The notes below the pieces were generated by a model. The model did not search any database. It was given only the letters and a program-made list of their open reading frames with translations, and had not been told where the DNA came from. A stretch of 64,000 nt of DNA from NCBI RefSeq assembly GCF_016925495.1, contig NZ_CP070491.1, forward strand, positions 806,001 through 870,000, written 5' to 3'. Made by a program: the position numbers and the translations under genes. This DNA is from Methylococcus sp. EFPC2. Lineage in GTDB: Bacteria; Pseudomonadota; Gammaproteobacteria; Methylococcales; Methylococcaceae. Below are positions 8,399 through 15,551 of the stretch, one piece after another; position 1 is the first letter of the stretch, and the number at the start of each line of letters is the position of its first letter.

Positions 8399-9456
8399 GC
8401 GGGCAAAACGACTATTGGTGGCGGGGTCCCGTCGCGCCGCTCGATGCCGAAGCGACGCAAGCCGCGGCCGAGCGCCAGGCCCAACTCATCAAGCCGCCCG
8501 GCGCCCTGGGCAAGCTGGAGTCCCTGGCGATCAGGCTGGCCGGCATGCAGGGCAGGGCTCTGCCCGGTGTCGAGCGGGTCCGCATCGTGTTGTTCGCGGG
8601 CGATCACGGCGTGGTCGCCGAAGCTGTGTCGGCGTTCCCACAGTCGGTGACCACGGCGATGCTGAACTGCTTCGCGGGCGGCGGATCGGCCATTTCCGTG
8701 CTGGCGCGTGAACTGGGAGCGGACCTGGAGGTGTTGAACCTGGGCACGGTGGAAGACGTGGCCGTACCGGGGGTGATCGATGCACGCCTTGGACCGGGTA
8801 CCGCCAATTTCACCGCGGCGCCCGCGATGAGCGAGCATCAGGTCGCGCGGGCGCTGAACGTGGGACGCCACGCGGCCGAGCGAGCCCGGCTGGCGGACAC
8901 GGACATCCTGATCGGCGGCGAGATGGGCATAGGCAACACCACATCCGCAACCGCGCTGGCCTGCGCCTTGCTGGGTGAGGCCGCGGAAAACCTGGCGGGG
9001 CCCGGTGCCGGCCTGGACGGCTCGGGTGTGCGGCACAAGATCGAGGTCATACGCCGGGCTCTGGATTTCCATGCGCCGCATCTCTCCGACCCCTTGGAAG
9101 TCTTGCGGCGGCTGGGGGGCTACGAAATCGCCGGACTGGCAGGCGCCTATATCGCCGCGGCCCGGATGGGGCTGCCGGTGCTGGTCGACGGTTATATCTG
9201 CACCGCGGCGGCCTTGGTCGCCGAGAGGCTGTGTCCGGGATGCCGGGTCTGGTTCATCTTCGGTCATGCCTCGGCGGAACCGGGCCATGTCCGGATGTTG
9301 TCCGCCTTGCAGGCCGATGCCTTGCTCGACCTGGGCCTGCGCCTGGGCGAGGGCAGCGGTGCCGCGGTGGCCTTGCCGCTCCTGCGCCTGGCCTGTCGGC
9401 TGCACGCCGGCATGGCCACTTTCGCGGAAGCCGGCGTGGCGGGCAAAACGCCATGA
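8395..9456 (+). CDS. cobT: Nicotinate-nucleotide--dimethylbenzimidazole phosphoribosyltransferase
   Basis: 353 residues. CobT makes alpha-ribazole phosphate, the lower-ligand nucleotide of cobalamin, from NaMN and DMB. Family motifs: [10 protein letters not shown] (residues 36-45), [34 protein letters not shown], and GHASAEPGH near the end. The start is taken as TTG at 8395, inside the overlap TTGA with the stop of cobU; AAAGGAG at 8381-8387 is placed correctly for it, and the longer GTG/other start at 8371 is not supported. The stop overlaps the ATG of cobC (ATGA). The neighbouring synthase cobS that often sits between cobU and cobT is not in this window. Confidence 0.94.
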   Translation: MSGQNDYWWRGPVAPLDAEATQAAAERQAQLIKPPGALGKLESLAIRLAGMQGRALPGVERVRIVLFAGDHGVVAEAVSAFPQSVTTAMLNCFAGGGSAISVLARELGADLEVLNLGTVEDVAVPGVIDARLGPGTANFTAAPAMSEHQVARALNVGRHAAERARLADTDILIGGEMGIGNTTSATALACALLGEAAENLAGPGAGLDGSGVRHKIEVIRRALDFHAPHLSDPLEVLRRLGGYEIAGLAGAYIAAARMGLPVLVDGYICTAAALVAERLCPGCRVWFIFGHASAEPGHVRMLSALQADALLDLGLRLGEGSGAAVALPLLRLACRLHAGMATFAEAGVAGKTP

Positions 9457-10037
9457 GCCGGGCCGATCCGGGGGTCGATTTGCTGCGTCATGGCGCAGTG
9501 GAAGGCGGCACGCGATTCCGTGGCCAGCGGGACGATCCGCTCACGCCCGCCGGCTGGCGACAGATGCGAGAAGCCGTGGAGTCGGGCGGACCGTGGGAGG
9601 TAATCGTCAGCTCACCGCTTATACGGTGCAAGGCGTTTGCCGAGGAACTGGCGGCGGAACGGGGCATCTCCTTGTCTATCGATTCCCGCCTGGCGGAAAT
9701 CCACTTCGGCGAGTGGGAGGGGCGGAGTTACGGCGAGCTGATGTTGACTTCGCCGCTGGCGGTCACGCGATTCTTCGATGATCCCGTGCAATACCCGCCG
9801 CCCGGAGCCGAACCGATGGACGTTTTCCGTGCCCGGGTCCTGGCGGCACAAGCGGATTTGTTCTCGCGGGGTGCGGAAGGGCGGCGGGTATTGGCGATCA
9901 CCCACGGTGGGGTCATCCGGCTAATGCTCTGCCACGTCCGGGGCTGGCCCATGCAGCGGCTGAAGGATGTCGAAGTCGGGCATGCCTCGCTCCACGCCTT
10001 GAGCCGCGTGACGGAGCAGGCCGGGGCCGTTCGATAG
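9453..10037 (+). CDS. cobC: Histidine phosphatase, alpha-ribazole phosphatase-like
   Basis: 194 residues. It has the phosphoglycerate-mutase fold: catalytic [11 protein letters not shown] (RHG around residue 12), the proton-donor region [15 protein letters not shown] and the second catalytic His in AITHGGVIR. In a cob cluster this protein is CobC, which removes the phosphate of alpha-ribazole phosphate or adenosylcobalamin phosphate. The family is otherwise broad in substrate, so the assignment leans on context. The start ATG at 9453 overlaps the stop of cobT by 4 bases (ATGA); a longer frame opening at 9231 inside cobT is an artefact. It is the last gene of the cluster; cobS and cbiB must be elsewhere. 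Confidence 0.85.
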   Translation: MSRADPGVDLLRHGAVEGGTRFRGQRDDPLTPAGWRQMREAVESGGPWEVIVSSPLIRCKAFAEELAAERGISLSIDSRLAEIHFGEWEGRSYGELMLTSPLAVTRFFDDPVQYPPPGAEPMDVFRARVLAAQADLFSRGAEGRRVLAITHGGVIRLMLCHVRGWPMQRLKDVEVGHASLHALSRVTEQAGAVR

Positions 10038-10139
10038 GGCCGGAGTTCTCTGTGTCGCCAGTGGCGAAAGTCGGGTAATGCCGGGGCCGTACCTAAAGCT
10101 TGTCGATGCATAGGCTCCGGCGAGTCTGCGGCGGCAACG

Positions 10140-11627
10140 CTATATCGTGGAGTCCAGGGATACGTGAACGACGTGCACGGGATATTTTTCCTGTTGTTCC
10201 AGGAAAGCCAGCTGCTCGATCACGTTGTGCGTCAGGATCTGGCCTTCGGCCAGCAGCAGCAAGCCATCGGAGAGGACGATGGATTTACCCAGTATCATGC
10301 CTGGCTTGAGCTGCTTGATGCGCAAGGGCTTCGAGCTTTTGTGCAGATCCCAGGAGCCGCCGGCTGCGCCGTCATACGCACGGGAGTTGGCCGAATTGTC
10401 CTCTTCGCTGCGGATTATGTCTGCATAGGACGCCAGGTTGAAAAACACATCCACCACCGCGGGGTCATAGCGCTTGTTCTTGTTGAGCACGAGGTAGTTC
10501 ATGGCTTGCGAGCGCGTCATCGTGTTCACGGTCAGCAGCCCGTTGCGCAGTTCGTCATAGTCGTTTACGACCCGTATGATGCGGGTGCCGAGCGGGATTT
10601 CCTCGCCGCGCAGCCGTTTGGGATAACCGCTGCCGTCATACCATTCATTCTGCCAGCGTATCAGTTTGGATACTTCGCTCAGTTGCTCCAGACCCATCAA
10701 CACGGCGCAGCCGCGTATGGGGTGGGTGAGGATGTGTTCGCGCTCTTCCGCCTTGAGCGATTCGAACGGCTTTTTGAAGAGTCGGTCCGGAAGGCCGATC
10801 TTGCCAATGTCGTGCACCAGTGCGGCCAGGAAGATGTTCTGTGTCTCGACCTCGGACAGATTCATGGCATGAGCCACGTTGCGGGCGTTCTGGGCGACTC
10901 TGCGCGCATGTCCCATCAGGCTCTGCTCGCGCATTTCCAGCAGATTGGCGAAGGTCTGGATCGTACTGACGAAGTTCGACTTGAGCTGGCTGTGGGCCGA
11001 CTGCAGCAGCGCAAGGCTCTTGTGCACCTGTTCCGTTCTGGCCTTGACCAGATTTTCCAGGTTGCCGTTGAGCACCTTGATGTCCCGGTATTGCGTGCGC
11101 AAGGTGAGATGGGTTTGCACGCGTGCGAGCACGATGGACGGTTTCAGCGGCTTGGTGATGTAGTCGACGGCTCCGAGTTGGAAGCCTTTTTGTTCGTTTT
11201 CCTCGGAATCCAGCGCCGTGACGAATATCACCGGGATGTCGGCGGTCGAGGGCGATAGGCGCAACTGCGACAGAACGGTGTAGCCGTCCATATCGGGCAT
11301 CATGATGTCGAGCAGTATCAGGTCGGGCTTGGGTTCCTTGCCTGCGGCCAGCAAGGCCAGGGGGCCGGATTTCGCTGCCCGCACGCGATAGTGCTTTTGC
11401 AATATCCCGGTCAGCACTACCAGGTTTTCCGGCTGGTCGTCGACGATGAGTATCGTGGCGGGCGGCGGCGTGTCGTTTTTGGGAGCGGAGGCGTCTTGCG
11501 TGTCTGCTTCTGTCATGGTTTCGTAGGGGCGGGCGAGCGCGCGCAGGGTATTCGGTGCCTGGTCGAATCCATAATAGGCGATTTGACGGCCGAATTCGTC
11601 CTGGCGCTGCCCGAGTAATCTTGCCAT
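10140..11627 (-). CDS. Response regulator with degenerate HD-GYP output domain
   Basis: 495 residues. The receiver domain covers about 55-180 (ILIVDDQPENL, phosphoacceptor in LILLDIMMPDMDGY, Lys in DYITKPLKP). A short coiled coil follows, then an HD-GYP domain from about 215 (HARRVAQNA, ALVHDIGKIGLPD, HPIRGCAVL, YDGSGYP). Intact HD-GYP domains degrade cyclic di-GMP; here the HHExxDGxGYP motif reads QNEWYDGSGYP, so two metal-site histidines are replaced and activity is doubtful. A further region of about 90 residues (RIKQLKPGMILGKSIVLSDG) resembles the C-terminal part of RpfG-like proteins. No kinase is adjacent. The start at 11627 is ATG; a second ATG at 11516 would remove 37 residues without touching the receiver. 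Confidence 0.85.
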   Translation of the reverse strand: MARLLGQRQDEFGRQIAYYGFDQAPNTLRALARPYETMTEADTQDASAPKNDTPPPATILIVDDQPENLVVLTGILQKHYRVRAAKSGPLALLAAGKEPKPDLILLDIMMPDMDGYTVLSQLRLSPSTADIPVIFVTALDSEENEQKGFQLGAVDYITKPLKPSIVLARVQTHLTLRTQYRDIKVLNGNLENLVKARTEQVHKSLALLQSAHSQLKSNFVSTIQTFANLLEMREQSLMGHARRVAQNARNVAHAMNLSEVETQNIFLAALVHDIGKIGLPDRLFKKPFESLKAEEREHILTHPIRGCAVLMGLEQLSEVSKLIRWQNEWYDGSGYPKRLRGEEIPLGTRIIRVVNDYDELRNGLLTVNTMTRSQAMNYLVLNKNKRYDPAVVDVFFNLASYADIIRSEEDNSANSRAYDGAAGGSWDLHKSSKPLRIKQLKPGMILGKSIVLSDGLLLLAEGQILTHNVIEQLAFLEQQEKYPVHVVHVSLDSTI

Positions 11628-11725
11628 GTGATATCCGCACCACTTTCCTGCAACCCTTCCTTATGCCGTTCTAAGAGCGCTTACCGTCTCCCGGATCGAA
11701 GGTAAGGTCAGAACTAGGCTATGGG
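11628..11725. other. Upstream region of the HD-GYP regulator
   Basis: Short non-coding stretch between the start of the leftward HD-GYP gene and the left end of the second MITE-like element. It contains AGGCTATG at 11716-11723, an octamer identical to the outermost bases of the element, 10 bp outside the end I assigned; the true element end may therefore be 11716. Confidence 0.4.
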
Positions 11726-12018
11726 AGCTTATGTCTGCGCTAACGGTTGAAAAGTCTTCACTCCCCTCCCCTCGTAGGGGGGCAGGGAGGGGACAGAACG
11801 TTCGATACTTACGTCAAGTCCTCGGTGCGAGGCCGTTTCAAGCACAACCCCCATCCCAAGCTTCCAATCGCCAACGTCGCTTCAGTCGCGACCTTCCCCT
11901 TGCAGGGGGAAGGGGCTTGGCGCGGTGCGGCATGCGGATCACTTCAGATGAAATCCTTGGTCTTAGGCACGGCGCGAGACGAAAAAAACCATTTCAACGG
12001 CTAATGCAGACATAGCCT
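11726..12018. mobile_element. MITE-like element, copy 2 (about 293 bp)
   Basis: The ends are 11726-11752 (TATGTCTGC...CGGTTGAAA) and 11992-12018 (TTTCAACGG...CATAGCCT), matching the ends of the element at 2375-2673. The internal hairpins are present in the opposite order: CCCCTCCC/GGGAGGGG first (11762-11792) and CCTTCCCC/GGGGGAAGG second (11892-11913), so the copy appears inverted relative to the first. Internal shared words include GGGATGGGGGT on opposite strands. No gene inside is believable. Confidence 0.65.
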
Positions 12019-12202
12019 TTCGGGAAACGCCGGCGGCATTGATGCGAGCCGTTGATCATCGATAAGCGATCGTGATGGTTTGCATAATAAACAATCATGA
12101 AATTGTCACAGTAATTATTCCTATATGGTATACAATTGAAACCAAGCTAATTCTTCTGAAATAGCTGGTATTGTTTCAAATTTGTAAATTATGGAGATTG
12201 CC
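12019..12202. other. AT-rich upstream region of the small membrane protein
   Basis: From about 12080 to 12202 the composition changes sharply to A/T-rich (cataataaacaatcatgaaa and similar), unlike the rest of the window. It holds TTGTCA at 12103-12108 and TATACAAT at 12129-12136; the spacing between them is too long for a standard pair, so the promoter is not pinned down. Confidence 0.4.
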
Positions 12203-12397
12203 ATGCACTTCTTGCTCTTGATGTTGCTTGCCCCGTTCGGGGTATTGTTTGGAGTCTTCGGTTTGATCGCGGCACTGTTGGGCGCATCGCTGCTGGTCGA
12301 ATTCCCACTTATCGCGATGGCGGTCATCGGCCTCGTTTTGCTGGCTTTAATCGTTCCCAAGCTTCGCAAGCCGGGTGAGTTATGCCACATGGCCTGA
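12203..12397 (+). CDS. Small hydrophobic membrane protein
   Basis: 64 residues from the ATG at 12203 (MHFLLLMLLAPFGVLFG...). An ATG at 12191 is also in frame, but GGAG at 12193-12196 lies 6 bases before the second ATG and overlaps the first codons of the longer form, so the shorter form is preferred. Two hydrophobic segments, about residues 2-35 and 38-55, are followed by a short basic tail (PKLRKPGELCHMA); a two-helix inner-membrane protein is expected. A very strong intrinsic terminator follows 28 bp after the stop, which makes a real monocistronic transcript likely. I do not recognise the family. Confidence 0.6.
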   Translation: MHFLLLMLLAPFGVLFGVFGLIAALLGASLLVEFPLIAMAVIGLVLLALIVPKLRKPGELCHMA

Positions 12398-12425
12398 TAG
12401 CGCAACGCTTTCGTAAAGCCCACTG

Positions 12426-12455
12426 AAAATCCCAGCCTAGGCTGGGATTTTTTTT
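12426..12455 (+). terminator. Intrinsic terminator after the small membrane protein
   Basis: AAAATCCCAGCC and GGCTGGGATTTTTTTT form a perfect stem around the central CTAG, directly followed by an eight-T run. The palindrome also works in the other direction because of the A run on its left side. Confidence 0.85.
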
Positions 12456-13001
12456 CTCTGCTGTACCGCCGCAAGGCAATGTTCCCATGGACCAGCGCCG
12501 TATCGGGCAGCGTTCAATGTCGGCGCTCGCCGAAATTTAAGTGTCCTCTTATCCACCTTCCCTGATGTTCCGACGTGCCGAACACGCCCAATTTTTCAAT
12601 TGGGAGGCTGAGGACTCTAGAGAGTGAACGCGCAATCTTCCGGGGCCGGCATCGGGGGCGTGGCGGTCTAGCGGTCTTAGCCAACGCGCGTACTGTCGGC
12701 AACAGGGCTGGCGCTGTTCGGCCTTCGGGTATGGGCGAAATCGGGCAAGTCGCGTGAAGCGCGCCGCACGGACGACGACGTCAGTGCCGCTTCGGATCGA
12801 AGCGCCCGCTTGCAGAGCTGGCGGTTTGGCGCCTCGTCCGGACAACGCGATGCGCTGGGGGATGTGGAGGCCGACGGTTGGCGCTGCATGCCTTCGGACT
12901 CGCGAAATTCCTTCCATGTTCCGCGCCATTGGGCGCAGCGAAACCCACTGACCGCAAGGTCCGGCGGGCTTTTTGTTTTCGCTGTGTGCGCTAGGGGACG
13001 C
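12456..13001. other. 546 bp region without a recognised gene
   Basis: Six-frame translations give only Arg/Ala/Gly-rich, shadow-like frames, and none has family character. Near the right end, 12933-12991, the sequence holds nested inverted repeats: GCGCAGCGAAA pairs with TTTCGCTG-TG-TGCGC, and inside it GACC/GGTC and CCC/GGG stems are followed by CTTTTTGTTTT at 12969-12979. This looks like a rho-independent terminator on the + strand, which implies a rightward transcript of unknown nature ending here. The known small RNAs I tried to match (6S, tmRNA, RNase P) did not fit. Confidence 0.4.
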
Positions 13002-13538
13002 CTAGCGGCCGAGGTCGGTGATCGCGTCCAATATCAGTCGGGTGCCCGTGGCCATTAGTAGAATGTCGTTCGCCACGCGCACATAGCGATAACCGGACGG
13101 TGGCATGCCGAGTTGCAGGACGACGGAGGCGGGGAGATCGTAATAGTCCACGTCGCGCGGCAAGGGGCGGCCTATCGCCCATTTTTTCGCCTGACCCGGC
13201 GGGAGGCAGCCGTTATGCTTCTTGGCGAGTCCGGGCGGACAATCGCCGGAACGGAACTGTGCTCCAAAATAGTCGTTGGCGTAGCGCCTTTGGCGATCAT
13301 CGAAATACCCGCGTTCGACGACCTCCCTGTCCGGCCGGCCATGATCGATCTGATCATCCCGGTCCGGTCGTCCGCTTTCGTGCCGGTCGTGCTCCCGGTG
13401 CTCGTGCGTCTTGCGTTCGTGCCTTTCCTTGCCTTCGCGCGGCCCGCCCGGCTTTTCGGCCAATGCGGCATGTGAGGCGATGAGCGCTGCGATCATGAGC
13501 GACAGTGTGCCGCTCTTGCGGATTAGAGGGGTAGGCAT
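13002..13538 (-). CDS. RcnB-like periplasmic protein
   Basis: 178 residues. A signal peptide (LMIAALIASHAALA) is followed by a strongly charged His/Arg/Asp/Glu segment of about 45 residues with many His (KERHERKTHEHREHDRHE). The C-terminal domain has the RcnB/CigR pattern: CPPGLAKKHNGCLPPGQAKKW, then YYDLPASVVLQLGMPPSGYRYVRV and DILLMATGTRLILDAITDL. RcnB of E. coli modulates periplasmic nickel/cobalt during efflux, but many family members have no known metal role. The ATG at 13538 is supported by AGGAGAG upstream; the longer frame from 13571 is not needed. The His-rich insert suggests metal binding, an inference of interest given the B12 and nickel-related genes in the window. Confidence 0.8.
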   Translation of the reverse strand: MPTPLIRKSGTLSLMIAALIASHAALAEKPGGPREGKERHERKTHEHREHDRHESGRPDRDDQIDHGRPDREVVERGYFDDRQRRYANDYFGAQFRSGDCPPGLAKKHNGCLPPGQAKKWAIGRPLPRDVDYYDLPASVVLQLGMPPSGYRYVRVANDILLMATGTRLILDAITDLGR

Positions 13539-13791
13539 GCTTGACTCTCCTGTAAAAACGGAGCCGGCCACGGCGGCAGGGTCGTTCGAGGCTTGGGCAT
13601 GACGGCCCGAGCGACGTTAAACCTAGTACAGGGCCGGGACCGGAGCAAGGCGGATGAGCGTAGCGCCGTGCCCGATTTTCGTTGACACGATAACGATGCG
13701 CTCTCTATCCTCACCCGGCGTTCAGGTATCGAACGGTTCGGTCCTCACGCGGCCGTTCAGCCCAAAAACAATAATCAAATCGGGGTTCATC

Positions 13792-14127
13792 ATGTTCAAG
13801 ACCTACCTCCTGTTGGTGGTTTCCTCTCTCGTCTTAGCCTCTGCCGTGTCGGCTTCGAGTACAGAACTCACGGAAGCCACGGAGCTATTGAAAAGGATGC
13901 ATGCGGACGAATGCAGGAAACAAAGGCTCAGGGGACAGTTATTGGTGGCACATCAATCCCACGACCAAACAAGAATGAGCACGTTGGCGCCGCAACTGGA
14001 CGCAATCAGCGACAAGCTCAAGCCACTGGAGGATCAACTCAAGTCGCTCAAGGACCGAATTAAGAAGATTCCGGCAGATCAAACGGCGCTCGATACCGTA
14101 CAGTTGGAATTGGGCGAGTGTAATTAA
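13792..14127 (+). CDS. Small exported coiled-coil protein, unknown function
   Basis: 111 residues from the ATG at 13792. The first 23 residues are a signal peptide (MFKTYLLLVVSSLVLASAVSA). The mature part is almost wholly helical with heptad-like Leu spacing (LAPQLDAISDKLKPLEDQL, then KSLKDRIKKIPADQ) and contains two Cys (DECRKQ and the penultimate GECN) that could form a disulfide. I do not recognise the family; it looks like small periplasmic helical proteins of the kind annotated as hypothetical. A much longer open frame starts at 13654 but has no signal-like start. The gene converges on the MgtC-type gene with only 10 bp between stops. Confidence 0.6.
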   Translation: MFKTYLLLVVSSLVLASAVSASSTELTEATELLKRMHADECRKQRLRGQLLVAHQSHDQTRMSTLAPQLDAISDKLKPLEDQLKSLKDRIKKIPADQTALDTVQLELGECN

Positions 14128-14137
14128 GCGCTGGTTA

Positions 14138-15424
14138 CTAAAGAGCGATGAGCGGTTGAGAAATCGCTCCATCGGCCCAGGCCACGGCGAGTCCCAACGC
14201 GATCATCGCGATGAAGGTCGCCGCGACGATCCGCGCCATGGCTCCCCCTGCTATTGCGATGGTCAATCCGCCCTTGACCAGGGTATTCACGAGAGCGGCG
14301 AAGACGATAGCCAGTGAGGCCAGGTCGACGGAGTAATGCGAGGGCGATAGGCGTGCAAGCGAGAGGGTAATGGCGTCGACGTCGCTTAAGGCCGAAATGC
14401 CCGCCATCAGGAAGACGCCAATATGGCCGTAGGTATCCTTGAGCAGCCGGGTGAGCACCATGATTGCGGCCAGCAGCCCACCGAAGCGCAGGGCCATGCC
14501 GAATTCGAACGGGTTTTTCAGCTCCACCCGTCCGGACACCTGAACTTCCGGGGTCTTGCGCGTCAGCCCCCAGGCGGTGGCATAGCCGCATGCACTCATC
14601 AGCAACAGCGGCCATAACAAGGGTTTGATCAACGCCGGCTGCAGCAGTCCGACGATCAGCAGGATGCGCGGAAACATGGTGGTCGAGGCGATGATGACCC
14701 CGGCTGCGAGCAGGCGCTGCCAGGCCGGTTGGGTTCTGGCCATGCGCGACATGCTGAGAGTGGCCGCGGTAGACGATACCAGCCCGGCGAACAGGCCGGT
14801 CAGCAGTATGCCCCGGCTGGGTCCGGCGAGCTTGATGGCGAAATAGCCCGCGAATGAAATCGCGCTGATCGCGACCACCATCCACCAGACCTCGTAAGGA
14901 TTGAATGCGCCCCAGGGGTCGACTGCGCGGTCGGGCAGTACGGGCAGCATGACGCAGGAAATCAGCAAGAGCTGGAGTATGGCGGCCAGCTCCACCGGCT
15001 CCAACTTGCGCAGCGCGCCGTGCAGTACCGGTTTCAGGCCCAGCAAGATGGTCACGATGACCGCCGTTGCCGCCGCCAGTTTGACGTGCGGGCTCATGGC
15101 CAGGGCGCCCAGAACGAAGGTGATCAGCGCGGCAACGGCGGTGGTGATGCTGTAATCGCCTTTTTGCTTGATTTCCAGGTAGGTGGATGCCGTCAGCACC
15201 AGGGCGAATGCTACGAATGGGCCGGCAACCAGCCATGCTGGCGCATTCCCGCCCTGCAGTTGCCAAAGCGCACCCAGCAGGCTGATGAGCCCGAACGTGC
15301 GTATGCCGGCCACGCGGCTGCCTTCATCCCCGCCCCGCTCGGACCATCCCCGTTCCAGGCCGATGAGCAGGCCCAGGCTTAGCGCGATCAACAAGCCTTG
15401 AAACTCGATCAGGTAATCGTTCAT
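14138..15424 (-). CDS. MgtC/SapB family membrane protein with DUF4010
   Basis: 428 residues from the ATG at 15424 with GGAGCCGGAG upstream; the frame extends further upstream but that part has no membrane character. The N-terminal MgtC-like domain reads FQGLLIALSLGLLIGLERGW and VAGIRTFGLISLLGALWQLQ. The C-terminal half is the DUF4010 membrane domain (GYFAIKLAGPSRGILLTGLFAGLVSSTA and AGISALSDVDAITLSL are seen in shorter pieces of the same pattern). About 12 membrane helices are expected. MgtC-family proteins act in magnesium limitation and virulence in enteric bacteria, but the role of the DUF4010-fused form is not known; transport or regulation of a cation is possible. Confidence 0.85.
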   Translation of the reverse strand: MNDYLIEFQGLLIALSLGLLIGLERGWSERGGDEGSRVAGIRTFGLISLLGALWQLQGGNAPAWLVAGPFVAFALVLTASTYLEIKQKGDYSITTAVAALITFVLGALAMSPHVKLAAATAVIVTILLGLKPVLHGALRKLEPVELAAILQLLLISCVMLPVLPDRAVDPWGAFNPYEVWWMVVAISAISFAGYFAIKLAGPSRGILLTGLFAGLVSSTAATLSMSRMARTQPAWQRLLAAGVIIASTTMFPRILLIVGLLQPALIKPLLWPLLLMSACGYATAWGLTRKTPEVQVSGRVELKNPFEFGMALRFGGLLAAIMVLTRLLKDTYGHIGVFLMAGISALSDVDAITLSLARLSPSHYSVDLASLAIVFAALVNTLVKGGLTIAIAGGAMARIVAATFIAMIALGLAVAWADGAISQPLIAL

Positions 15425-15551
15425 CTCCGGCTCCTCCCTCGATTCGAAATATAGGCAAAAAAGGCTTGTCGCTTCTGCCTTCGGCTCACTATGCTTTGCT
15501 CGTCGCTTTCGCGATAGCCCGCGCACTCGATCCCGTACAGCAAGGAATCTT

